Shown here in pieces: positions 15,067-22,621 of a stretch of DNA of 23,734 bases. A program made the translations under genes and the position numbers. Numbering within the stretch: the first letter of the stretch is position 1; each line of letters begins with the position of its first letter. The DNA is taken from assembly GCA_964406345.1 (NCBI GenBank), contig CAYORK010000020.1:1-23734 (forward strand). The letters run 5' to 3'. The stretch is from SYAN01 sp964406345. GTDB taxonomy: Bacteria > Actinomycetota > Actinomycetes > Nanopelagicales > Nanopelagicaceae. A model generated the notes under the pieces. It ran no database searches and had not been told where the DNA came from. It saw nothing but the letters and a program-made list of their open reading frames with translations.

Positions 15067-16419
15067 GTGACCACTCGCTCGATCTTCTGGTTCCGCAGGG
15101 ACCTTCGCCTTGCAGACAATCCTGCGCTCCTCGCAGCAGTTGCGGAATCGGATGAGGTAATCCCACTCTTCATCATGGATGAGGATGTGGCTTCACGTGC
15201 TGGTGCGAACCGCAACGCCAATCTCGTCAATTCACTCAACTCTCTCGATCAGTCGCTCGATGGAAACCTCCATGTCATCTCTGGCTCCGTCGTCGATGTC
15301 TTGCGTAGAGTCAAGGACCATTACAAGGCGACATCGATCCATTGTCATCAGGAGTTCGCACCCTTTGGTGTCAAGGCAGAGGCCGATTGTGCTTCCGCAG
15401 GGATCGAATTGACGATCCTTGGAAGTGGTTATGCCGTTGCTCCCGGCCGCGTTCGCAAGGATGATGGGACTCCGTACCGCGTATACACGCCCTTCTATAG
15501 AGCGTGGTCTGCACATGGTTGGCGCGCACCGGTTGCTGCACCGAAGGATCCAAACTGGGTTCAGCCAGATAAGGCGATGAAAGTGATCCCCGATTGGCGA
15601 ACGGAGATCGATCTTCCACCAACGGGTGAAGCGATCGCGCTTGCCAAGTTCAAGTCATTCTTGATCAAGAGCGCCGAGGAATATAGCGAGAATCGAAATA
15701 CTCCCGGTATCGAGGGCACCTCACGACTTAGCCCACATCTTCGCTGGGGCGAGATCCATCCACGGACCATCCTTGCGAAATTGGGATCTTCCAAGGGACA
15801 TGAGGTCTTCCGCAAGGAGATCGCATGGCGGGAGTTCTATGCCGATGTCCTCCATCACAATCCCCATACATCTCGCGAGTATTACGATGCCAAGTTCACC
15901 AAGATGCGTTACGACAAGCCAGGCGAGAAGTTCGCTGCTTGGTGCGAGGGAAGGACCGGATACCCATTCGTCGATGCTGCGATGAGGCAATTGATCACGA
16001 CCGGGTGGATGCACAATCGAACTCGCATGGTCGTCGCATCCTTCTTGGTCAAGGATCTACATCTCGAATGGCAACATGGTGAGAGGTTCTTCGCGAAGCA
16101 TCTGATCGATTTCGATGTCGCATCCAATGCCCATGGTTGGCAGTGGACCGCTGGTTCTGGCACAGATGCCTCGCCCTACTACCGCGTCTTCAATCCAGTG
16201 GAGCAGGGCAAGAAGTTCGATCCCGAGGGAAGCTACATCAAGAAGTATGTCCCAGAGCTTGCACATCTCGACACAGATTCGATCCATGAGCCATGGGAGA
16301 CGCTCGATGGTTACTCACATGGATATCCCGAGCGCATCGTCGATCACGCGAAAGAGCGACTCGAATCGCTTGCCCGCCTCGAAGAGATCAAGGCGAGCAA
16401 GCCTCTTCCACCTAAGTGA
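15067..16419 (+). CDS. phr: Deoxyribodipyrimidine photolyase (class I CPD type)
   Basis: A 450-residue FAD enzyme that uses blue or near-UV light to split cyclobutane pyrimidine dimers in DNA. The N-terminal antenna domain starts SIFWFRRDLRLADNPAL. The C-terminal FAD domain carries GTSRLSPHLRWGEIHPR, WREFYADVLHHNP, GRTGYPFVDAAMRQL, TGWMHNRTRM and the block HGWQWTAGSGTDASPYYR. The tryptophans of the electron-transfer chain equivalent to E. coli W306 and W382 are visible, and the Asn four residues before the latter (N378 in E. coli) is kept. This favours true repair activity over a cryptochrome role. The antenna cofactor cannot be told. The GTG start sits six bases after a TAGAGT box. It ends 11 bp from the convergent homospermidine synthase gene. 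Confidence 0.94.
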   Translation: MTTRSIFWFRRDLRLADNPALLAAVAESDEVIPLFIMDEDVASRAGANRNANLVNSLNSLDQSLDGNLHVISGSVVDVLRRVKDHYKATSIHCHQEFAPFGVKAEADCASAGIELTILGSGYAVAPGRVRKDDGTPYRVYTPFYRAWSAHGWRAPVAAPKDPNWVQPDKAMKVIPDWRTEIDLPPTGEAIALAKFKSFLIKSAEEYSENRNTPGIEGTSRLSPHLRWGEIHPRTILAKLGSSKGHEVFRKEIAWREFYADVLHHNPHTSREYYDAKFTKMRYDKPGEKFAAWCEGRTGYPFVDAAMRQLITTGWMHNRTRMVVASFLVKDLHLEWQHGERFFAKHLIDFDVASNAHGWQWTAGSGTDASPYYRVFNPVEQGKKFDPEGSYIKKYVPELAHLDTDSIHEPWETLDGYSHGYPERIVDHAKERLESLARLEEIKASKPLPPK

Positions 16420-16430
16420 CGCTGACTTTC

Positions 16431-17864
16431 CTACAACAAGAAGTTTGAGAACTGCCAGGGATCGCTCTCGTCGTACTTTCGACCATTCCAACCTTTGAAT
16501 AGGTCGTTCTGATTCTTGAGCGGATCCCAATCTGCGGCTTCGGAGTGATATCCACCCCAGTACTTCTCCGCATAGCCGAGGACTTCCTGCCAGGGCATAT
16601 CGTCAGGAACGAGGAGCCCGCGGTCTGGATTCTTCATCGCCCACGCCACTGCAGCGTAGACCGAGGAAGCAACCTGGACTGTGGTCGCCGATTGATTCGG
16701 GACCAACTTCCTTGAGTCATGGATGTTGAGAAGTGATCCGGTCCACCATGACTTATAGGGATGTCCCATCAAGAGAACGCCTAGTCGATCGTCACCCTCG
16801 GTGATCTCATCGTTCATGATCCTTTGCTTGCTATGCATCTGCCATTGCCGCATCTCAAGTTCCTTCATCGAGACGATCGCCTCGTTCGAAGGGCAGTATG
16901 CGTAATGGACGGTAGGTCTGTAGATCGCGTCATCACCATCACGAACGGTCAGATGATCAGAGATCGTGAAGGCTTCACCGTGGCGAATGACCATGCCGGC
17001 GATCTCGAAGTTAGGTACCCATGAGCGAACCCATGTCGTCGCTCCCGGTTGTGCGATACAGATCTGGTTCCTCGGTCCGGTGGGATGCTCGTAGGCGCGA
17101 AGCGGCAGGTTCTTCTCGTGTGTTCCCCAACCGAGTTCTGCGGGTGCGATCCCTTCCTCGTAGAAGCCTTCGACCGACCAGGTGTTGACGAACTCATCCC
17201 ACTGTTTCGGATGATTTGTCACTTGGGTATCTCGCTCAGCGATGTGAATCACCTTCACACCAAGTTGATGTGCGAGGTCGTTGTATCGCTCATCGGTAAG
17301 GGCAGCCTCGACTTCTCGCGAGACTTTGCCCTCGCTCAACCCACGGGTTGCAATGTCGACGAGAGCCTTCTTCACAAGATGTGAGACAAGTCCTGGATTC
17401 GCACCGTGTTCGACGATCGCAGTAGGACCAGTCGAACTCCATGTCGATTTCATCGATCGAAGACGCATATGGCGGTAGTAGAGGGTGCGTTCGACCGGAT
17501 TCCTATTCGATCCCCCAAGATAGGGATCCCATTCCTCTACGGAAGTATTGAGATAGAGGACGCCGTGGTCGTGGCACCACTGGATGATGACATTCGCATC
17601 GATGTTCCACGCCAAATCAAGGAGGAAGTCACCGGCAGAGAGATATTGAGAGAGGACATGATTGAGGTTCTCTTCAGTTATCTGTGATTGAACGAAGTTA
17701 GCACCCTTATCGAGTGTCGATTTGATGCGTTCGCGATTGTCTTGAAAGTCGATGATCGTGATCTGTTTTGCTTCGAGGAGATGTTCTGTCAGAAGTGGCA
17801 ATACACATTGTGAAACTGATCCTGCGCCGAGTACCAACATTTTGTTGGTGAAGGTTGCAGCCAA
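16431..17864 (-). CDS. hss: Homospermidine synthase (bacterial type)
   Basis: An NAD-dependent enzyme that joins two putrescines (or putrescine and spermidine) to make sym-homospermidine. The length of 477 residues is that of the Blastochloris viridis type enzyme, a relative of saccharopine dehydrogenase. Visible parts are the Rossmann motif LVLGAGSVSQCVLPLL near the N-terminus, the segment LDLAWNIDANVIIQWCHDHG, YLNTSVEEWDPY, and VEHGANPGLVSHLVKKAL. The C-terminus is also typical: LLMGHPYKSWWTGSLLNI and PWQEVLGYAEKYWGGYHSEAADWDPL. The TTG start at 17864 is preferred because GGAGG lies seven bases before it; the next in-frame ATG (17840) would cut into the Rossmann strand. It lies 20 bp downstream of a diguanylate cyclase gene on the same strand and is probably co-transcribed. 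The family is uncommon in actinobacteria as far as I know. Confidence 0.92.
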   Translation of the reverse strand: MAATFTNKMLVLGAGSVSQCVLPLLTEHLLEAKQITIIDFQDNRERIKSTLDKGANFVQSQITEENLNHVLSQYLSAGDFLLDLAWNIDANVIIQWCHDHGVLYLNTSVEEWDPYLGGSNRNPVERTLYYRHMRLRSMKSTWSSTGPTAIVEHGANPGLVSHLVKKALVDIATRGLSEGKVSREVEAALTDERYNDLAHQLGVKVIHIAERDTQVTNHPKQWDEFVNTWSVEGFYEEGIAPAELGWGTHEKNLPLRAYEHPTGPRNQICIAQPGATTWVRSWVPNFEIAGMVIRHGEAFTISDHLTVRDGDDAIYRPTVHYAYCPSNEAIVSMKELEMRQWQMHSKQRIMNDEITEGDDRLGVLLMGHPYKSWWTGSLLNIHDSRKLVPNQSATTVQVASSVYAAVAWAMKNPDRGLLVPDDMPWQEVLGYAEKYWGGYHSEAADWDPLKNQNDLFKGWNGRKYDESDPWQFSNFLL

Positions 17865-17884
17865 TTAGTGGCCTCCGATTCCGC

Positions 17885-19297
17885 TCACCTACGGTCAGTG
17901 AGCGGAGAAAGGTTACTGGCGTCAGGAGCCATGCGGGACCAGAAGACGACAGTCCGCCCACTTCGTTTGGCGCTGTACATGGCCAGATCCGCACGCCTCA
18001 AGATCTCGCCTCCACCATCCTCCTCGGCTACACCGATGGAAGCAGAGATGCTCACCTCACCCGCATTCGGGAGGCGGAAGGGATATGAGAAGGATGCAGC
18101 GATCGAATTGGCGACCTCCTCCTTCGAACCACCGCCTCGAACGAGAAGTCCGAACTCATCGCCACCGAGTCGAGCGAAGGTCCAATCTCGCTCGAATGTC
18201 CGTGAGAGCCGTAGCGCGACCTGTCTCAGTAGCTCATCACCAGTCTCGTGGCCAAAGGAGTCATTGATCGGTTTGAACTCATTGAGATCGATGAGGATGA
18301 CGAAGTCACCGATCTTCGTATCAGCGAGATCCGCGACGAACCTTCGACGATTCGCCAAACCAGTCAACTCATCGGTCGTGGCCAAGATGGCTACATCGTT
18401 GAGACTCTGTGCCTCCATCAGTGCGAGTGACATTCGCACGAACGCAAGAGTCAGCGTTGCGAATGCAGGGATCATCGCACCACTTGGAAGTCTCTCGGGC
18501 AGTAGAACTTCGATTGCGATGACCAGACCGCTGGTGACGGCGGCAAGTACGGTCGCGAACATGGGATGTGATGACTTCTTGATCCTCTCCGAGGTTCTCT
18601 GCCATTGACCCTCTGCCAGCAGTATCACTGCGATCAGCCATCCACTATCGATGATCGATCCGAATCTGTAACTCCCATCGGATGACTGGATCAGGAAGAG
18701 GACGTCCACGAAGGCGAAGAGCCCTAGGGCGAGGAGCATGATGAGGTTGCGAGTATCGAGACCTGAACGGATGATGATCACGAGGACCGTTGCAACGAGG
18801 AGCACGTCTGCGATGGGGTAGAAGTTCTTCAGGATCATCTCGTAGTCGGACGTCCCGAGCTCTGAGTTCGTCATCGAGAGAGCGATGATCGAGAGAAGTG
18901 AGGAGATCCCAAGCGCGATGATCAGTGAGTCCAGGAGTTGAAGCCGATTACTCCGCTGAGGTTCTTTCAGTGAACTCACGAGACCGAAGAAGAGGAGCGG
19001 GTAGAAGAGCAGATAACCAAGGTCACTGGTCCACGCTGGTAAGCCGTCACCAATCATCGCGTTCCAACTGGAGACGGTGGAACCAAAGGTCCAGGCGAGG
19101 ATTGCCAGAGCGATCGGTATTCGAGTCGATCCTGCGCTCGTCGTGGCGAAAAGCGCGCTGATCGAGGCCAGGAGTGCGACGAGATTGAAGAGAACGAGGT
19201 CACCTAATATGGAAATCTCAGGATTGGCTATGCGGACTCCCACGTACGCCAGGAAGGTTGGGAAGGCGAGCAGGCGAGGTAGAAGATAAAGTCGCAT
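17885..19297 (-). CDS. Membrane-bound diguanylate cyclase (GGDEF protein)
   Basis: A 470-residue protein predicted to make cyclic di-GMP. Residues 1-295 form about nine hydrophobic spans with no recognisable ligand domain. The cytoplasmic GGDEF domain starts at about 305: TTDELTGLANRRRF, then LIDLNEFKPINDSFGHETGD, then ARLGGDEFG with an intact GGDEF at 378-382, and ISASIGVAEEDGG. Metal and substrate residues are present, so activity is likely. The RxxD inhibitory site usually found five residues before GGDEF is absent, which suggests no product inhibition. The ATG at 19297 is preferred over a GTG at 19348, which would overlap the divergent Rieske gene; TACTCT ends five bases before this ATG. 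No EAL domain is present. It leads into hss after 20 bp. Confidence 0.9.
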   Translation of the reverse strand: MRLYLLPRLLAFPTFLAYVGVRIANPEISILGDLVLFNLVALLASISALFATTSAGSTRIPIALAILAWTFGSTVSSWNAMIGDGLPAWTSDLGYLLFYPLLFFGLVSSLKEPQRSNRLQLLDSLIIALGISSLLSIIALSMTNSELGTSDYEMILKNFYPIADVLLVATVLVIIIRSGLDTRNLIMLLALGLFAFVDVLFLIQSSDGSYRFGSIIDSGWLIAVILLAEGQWQRTSERIKKSSHPMFATVLAAVTSGLVIAIEVLLPERLPSGAMIPAFATLTLAFVRMSLALMEAQSLNDVAILATTDELTGLANRRRFVADLADTKIGDFVILIDLNEFKPINDSFGHETGDELLRQVALRLSRTFERDWTFARLGGDEFGLLVRGGGSKEEVANSIAASFSYPFRLPNAGEVSISASIGVAEEDGGGEILRRADLAMYSAKRSGRTVVFWSRMAPDASNLSPLTDRR

Positions 19298-19302
19298 CCT
19301 TG

Positions 19303-19308
19303 AGAGTA
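19303..19308 (-). promoter_or_regulatory. Candidate leaderless -10 box of the GGDEF gene
   Basis: On the minus strand TACTCT is followed by CAAGG and the ATG at 19297. CAAGG could also be a weak ribosome-binding site, but it is too close to the start to work well. The whole divergent region to the Rieske gene is only 35 bp. Confidence 0.35.
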
Positions 19309-19332
19309 ACTCTTGAATGAGCAGGAGAGAAG

Positions 19333-19782
19333 ATGAATTCACAGTCACCGGAGCAACGGCTATTCGGCGGAGAGGTCTCTAGGCGGGGTGCGCTCTGTGC
19401 ATTGGCGACTCTGACTCTGGGGGTCATGGCGGCACCAGCTGCAGTCGCAAGTGGCGTGAAGGTCCTGCGCAACGGTCGTGTCGAAGTGACCCTTGCTCAG
19501 AATCCAGCCCTGAGGGAGGTCGGTGGTGTGGTGCGCATCGATGGAGTCAGTGGACGTTCGATCGCTTTAGTGCGTACAGCAAAGGGCCGTAACGGCTTTA
19601 CCGCGCTAGATCTTCGATGCACTCATCAAGGTACAGTCGTTGAGCAAGATGGAGAGAACTGGAGCTGTCCTAATCACGGAGCAGCCTTTGCCCTCAATGG
19701 CGATGTCAAGCTCGGACCGGCGGCAACACCGTTGCGCAAGTTACGCGTAGCTGCGACAGCCAGGAAAGTCCTGATCTCCTAA
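19333..19782 (+). CDS. Small Tat-exported Rieske [2Fe-2S] protein
   Basis: A 149-residue iron-sulfur protein. The N-terminus has a twin-arginine signal (SRRGALCALATLTLGVMAA, about residues 16-34), so it is predicted to be exported folded and to act outside the membrane. The cluster ligands are CTH (C-x-H) and CPNH (C-x-x-H), 16 residues apart. The extra cysteines that form a disulfide in cytochrome bc Rieske proteins are replaced (CTHQGT and CPNHGAAF), which points to a lower-potential or non-bc1 role. No partner cytochrome or oxidase gene is adjacent, so its redox partner is unknown. AGGAGA precedes the ATG. It is divergent from the GGDEF gene and converges with the secreted-protein gene 10 bp downstream. 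Confidence 0.88.
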   Translation: MNSQSPEQRLFGGEVSRRGALCALATLTLGVMAAPAAVASGVKVLRNGRVEVTLAQNPALREVGGVVRIDGVSGRSIALVRTAKGRNGFTALDLRCTHQGTVVEQDGENWSCPNHGAAFALNGDVKLGPAATPLRKLRVAATARKVLIS

Positions 19783-19792
19783 GCGTGCAGGT

Positions 19793-20354
19793 TTAGATCC
19801 TGCAGACAGTGTTGCGAACTCGTAGGTTAGTCTTCACATCATCCTGCGCGAGTTTGATCAACTCTGCTTGAGTCTTGAGCGTGGTGTCACGCTGCGATAT
19901 CACTGACGAGAGCGTCTGTTCCGTCTTCATGTAGGTGGAGACGTTCTTTTCGTAACGCTCCGCCGCTCTGACGTATTGGTTTATCTGTATCTGTAGCGCG
20001 AGGTACTGGATTGCCAAGACGGTCTGATCCGTAGTCAGTTTCCAGGTTCGTCCAAGTGATGCTAGTTCCGCAGCCGTTATCTGGCGATCGATGATCACGG
20101 CCTGGTACTGAGTGGTCCATGAAGTTGGGATCTCAGCGACTCCTGCCGTACGNNNNNNNNNNNNNNNNNNNNNNNNNNNNNNNNNNNNNNNNNNNNNNNN
20201 NNNNNNNNNNNNNNNNNNNNNNNNNNNNNNNNNNNNNNNNNNNNNNNNNNNNGCAGGAACCATTTGCTGATGCTGCAGTACTCGAAGGGGCGACCAGAAG
20301 AGAGAGGGCTACAGCCATAAGGCTGGCGGTTGCTATGTGGTGGATGCGTCTCAT
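19793..20354 (-). CDS. Secreted protein of unknown function, interrupted by an assembly gap
   Basis: Two fragments of what is probably one gene flank a run of 100 N. The N-terminal fragment (20354-20253, 34 residues) begins MRRIHHIATASLMAVALSLL, a type I signal peptide with a likely cut after ASA near residue 30. The C-terminal fragment (20152-19793, 119 residues) contains ITAAELASLGRTWKLTTDQT and a long helical, probably coiled-coil region (YVRAAERYEKNVSTYMKTEQ and onward) ending in CRI. The two are out of frame across exactly 100 N, as expected if 100 is a placeholder and not the real distance. I recognise no family. TAGCAT lies eight bases before the ATG. It ends 10 bp from the convergent Rieske gene. 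Confidence 0.7.
20153..20252. other. Scaffold gap of 100 N
   Basis: Exactly 100 undetermined bases, the conventional size for a gap of unknown length. Any reading frame drawn through it is artificial. Confidence 0.98.
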
Positions 20355-20362
20355 AATGGACG

Positions 20363-20368
20363 ATGCTA
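20363..20368 (-). promoter_or_regulatory. Candidate -10 box of the secreted-protein gene
   Basis: TAGCAT on the minus strand ends eight bases before the ATG at 20354, with no ribosome-binding site between. This suggests a leaderless or near-leaderless transcript separate from the SDR gene, 94 bp upstream. The rest of that 94-bp spacer holds only a short inverted repeat (CTGAGA/TCTCAG). Confidence 0.3.
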
Positions 20369-20448
20369 ATGGTCGCGTTGCTTCAATCCTTGGAAATACT
20401 CGACAGGATCGATGAGAGATTTCTGAGACTCTCGACTCTCAGGGACTG

Positions 20449-21279
20449 TTATCGCTGTCTTGCTCGCAAGTTCATCCCGATCTTGCGGACCCAAGGACGT
20501 GGGGCCGACCGGGCGATGAAGCTAAGGAGTTTGTACTGCCAACCTGGAATTGAGATTGGCTTACCGGCATTGAGATCTCGCCAAGCGATCGCTGTGACCT
20601 CATCGGCACTCATCCAAAGGAAATTAGGCAGTCCCGACATCTTCATCCTGCCTCGCTGGTGGAACTCCGTCCTGGTGAATCCCGGACAGAGAGCCATCAC
20701 TTTGACTTTGCTACCAGCAAGCTCGGTGTGAAGTGATTCGGAGAGCACGGTGAGGTACGACTTGGCCGCGCTATAGGTTCCGCCAGCGATCCAACTCGCA
20801 ACGCTCGAGACATTGATGATCTTCAACTCCCGATCCCTGATGTTCACGTCGTCACCGTCAGCCGTAGAGAGCGCAACATGGGTCAGGCGTAAGGGTGCAG
20901 TCACAAGAACCGAGAGCAGTGCCTTCTCTTGCTCTATCTGCGATTGAGTGAAACTTCTATTGATGCCAAACCCAGCATTATTGACGAGGACTGAAACTCC
21001 TGATCTGACTAGATCCTCTACGGCCATGATTCCCTCATCAGTGGCGAGATCCGCACTCACGACGTCGACACAGATCCCGGGATGATGCAAAAGGAGTTGC
21101 TCGCGTCTTTGCTTGAGTCGATCGAGGTCACGCGCCACAAGTATGAGGTCATATCCCTCGCGAGCGAGAAGTCGTGCGAAGGACTCTCCGATTCCCACGC
21201 TCGCACCCGTGACGAGTGCTCGCTTTCGGGTTTTTTCTTGATTCATGCTTGTCTCGTACCCGACTCGTACCCGACTCAT
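20449..21279 (-). CDS. Short-chain dehydrogenase/reductase (classical SDR)
   Basis: A 276-residue NAD(P)-dependent oxidoreductase. Motifs are TGASVGIG (cofactor loop), a DLATDEG segment, NNAGFGINRSF, the catalytic serine in INVSSVAS, and YSAAK with the catalytic Tyr and Lys. The basic residue in LVARDLDRL after the second strand favours NADP(H). The C-terminal part (CPGFTRTEFHQRGRMKMSGLP, then a hydrophobic tail) resembles SDRs annotated as DltE- or ketoreductase-like; substrate unknown. The ATG at 21279 overlaps the stop of the preceding dehydrogenase in ATGA. The ATG at 21246 (MNQEKTRKRALVTGAS) is an equally good N-terminus, because the extra 11 residues come from a tandem DNA repeat. Co-transcribed with the upstream gene. 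Confidence 0.87.
   Translation of the reverse strand: MSRVRVGYETSMNQEKTRKRALVTGASVGIGESFARLLAREGYDLILVARDLDRLKQRREQLLLHHPGICVDVVSADLATDEGIMAVEDLVRSGVSVLVNNAGFGINRSFTQSQIEQEKALLSVLVTAPLRLTHVALSTADGDDVNIRDRELKIINVSSVASWIAGGTYSAAKSYLTVLSESLHTELAGSKVKVMALCPGFTRTEFHQRGRMKMSGLPNFLWMSADEVTAIAWRDLNAGKPISIPGWQYKLLSFIARSAPRPWVRKIGMNLRARQR
21253..21274. repeat. 11-bp tandem duplication at the SDR start
   Basis: CTCGTACCCGA occurs twice in direct succession (21253-21263, 21264-21274), followed by a further CTC. It lies between two alternative SDR start codons. Since 11 is not a multiple of three, a change in copy number would shift the upstream start out of frame and leave the downstream ATG usable. Confidence 0.85.
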
Positions 21280-22496
21280 TTAGTCGGGTCTTCCTCGCGA
21301 ATCTTCCACTCCGCACCATATTCCTTCATGAGTTCAAGGAATGGCTTCGAGTCGAACCACTCGGGACCGTTGATGCCGCTTGAAGGCTTCCACTTCCCTC
21401 GATTGATCAACTCCATTGCGATGACAGGGTTGATGGCGGTCTGCCAGACGACTGCTTGATCGCCGTATTCCTTCATCGCCCAGTCGTTATCGACGACGTT
21501 GTAGATGTAGACAGCGCGCGGCTGATTGGACTTATCCAATCCCTTGACCAAGATGCCGGCGCAGGTCTTTCCATGCATCCGTGCTCCTAGTTTCGCAGGA
21601 TCAGGAAGCGAAGCGGCGAGGAGATCTCGTGGTGAGACTGAGACGCCTTGCACATCCACATTCTCCTTCCGGTCGAGACCGAGCATGTTGATGGTCTTGA
21701 GGATCTCGATGAAGTCGCTACCGAGTCCGTACTTGAAGTTGACCTTCTTCGCATCGATCTTCTGCGGGATCAGGATCACTTCCTCGTGCTCGACGTTGAC
21801 GCACTCCACCGGTCCGATTCCTTCTGGGAAGTCGAAGACTTGCGGTTCACTGAAGGGTTCCGTCGTGAACCAACCACGCCCGTCCTCCCAGACGACCGGA
21901 GGATTGAGACACTCTTCGATCGTGGTCCAGATCGAGAAGGAAGGCGCGAAGTCGTAACCTTCCACGCGAATGTTGGAACCATCCAGCACGGTGATGGAAT
22001 CGATCTGTGAGAAGAGCTCGTCGTTGGCATATCGAGCGAAGACATCGCTCATGCCAGGTTCGACGCCCATCCCGATGAGTGCGTAGATCTTCCGTTCTGC
22101 CCAATTCCAATCACGCGCGAATTGTTCGTCGCCGAGCTTCACACCGGTCTCGGTGTATGGATAGAGCGGATGTGGTCGAGAGAGCGACATCGCCATATCC
22201 ATGTAATTGGTGTTCTCGATCTCGCAGGCGAGGAATATCGGCATCACGAAGCGGGGATCTACCGCGTTGATGACCACGTCAGGCTTGCTCTGACGGATCA
22301 GCTCACGGATGTCTTCCAACTCGGCGGCATTGACCTCAGCCGCGGAGAATCGTTCATCATCGAGGCGTTCTACTGCTTCTTGTGCGCGCGCGAAGGTTCG
22401 ATCAGCGATGACCAGCGATGTGATGAAGGACCTTCGAGATGCGATGTTGGCGATCGCTCGACCAACACCACCGGCGCCTATTACTAGGGCTTTCAT
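21276..22496 (-). CDS. Saccharopine dehydrogenase superfamily enzyme
   Basis: A 406-residue NAD(P)-dependent dehydrogenase of the saccharopine/carboxynorspermidine dehydrogenase superfamily. It begins MKALVIGAGGVGRAIANIA (Rossmann fold) and has DVVINAVDPRFVMPIFLACE (about residues 75-94), YMDMAMSLSRPHPLYPY and IGMGVEPGMSDVFARYAND. Most relatives are annotated as saccharopine dehydrogenase or carboxynorspermidine synthase, but the substrate cannot be read from the sequence and the true role may differ. The ATG at 22496 begins at the first Rossmann strand; an in-frame TTG at 22538 would add 14 unlikely residues. It is coupled to the SDR by an ATGA overlap and divergent from tRNA-Arg. The homospermidine synthase 3.4 kb away is a distant relative. 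Confidence 0.85.
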   Translation of the reverse strand: MKALVIGAGGVGRAIANIASRRSFITSLVIADRTFARAQEAVERLDDERFSAAEVNAAELEDIRELIRQSKPDVVINAVDPRFVMPIFLACEIENTNYMDMAMSLSRPHPLYPYTETGVKLGDEQFARDWNWAERKIYALIGMGVEPGMSDVFARYANDELFSQIDSITVLDGSNIRVEGYDFAPSFSIWTTIEECLNPPVVWEDGRGWFTTEPFSEPQVFDFPEGIGPVECVNVEHEEVILIPQKIDAKKVNFKYGLGSDFIEILKTINMLGLDRKENVDVQGVSVSPRDLLAASLPDPAKLGARMHGKTCAGILVKGLDKSNQPRAVYIYNVVDNDWAMKEYGDQAVVWQTAINPVIAMELINRGKWKPSSGINGPEWFDSKPFLELMKEYGAEWKIREEDPTK

Positions 22497-22577
22497 GGGA
22501 AAAACAACTCCAAACGTTTGACGGCAGGGTAACCGCAATCAGCGTGAAGTAGCAAATCAAGCGTGAATTCTCAGGAT

Positions 22578-22583
22578 TACAAT
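22578..22583 (+). promoter_or_regulatory. Candidate -10 box for tRNA-Arg
   Basis: TACAAT lies 38 bp before the mature tRNA 5' end, a normal distance for a processed precursor. No good -35 hexamer is seen 16-18 bp upstream. Confidence 0.4.
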
Positions 22584-22621
22584 ACGCACCGCCACTGATT
22601 CAATTACATAGCAACGAACGA

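Noticed and set aside
15067..16419. Photolyase gene as a cryptochrome
   Set aside because: The Trp residues and the active-site Asn typical of CPD photolyases are kept, and there is no C-terminal extension.
20119..20415. Plus-strand and other frames running through the N gap
   Set aside because: They depend on undetermined bases and lack any recognisable sequence.
22497..22621. A riboswitch or small RNA in the 125 bp between the dehydrogenase gene and tRNA-Arg
   Set aside because: No conserved riboswitch core or stable structure could be seen; only promoter-like elements are present.
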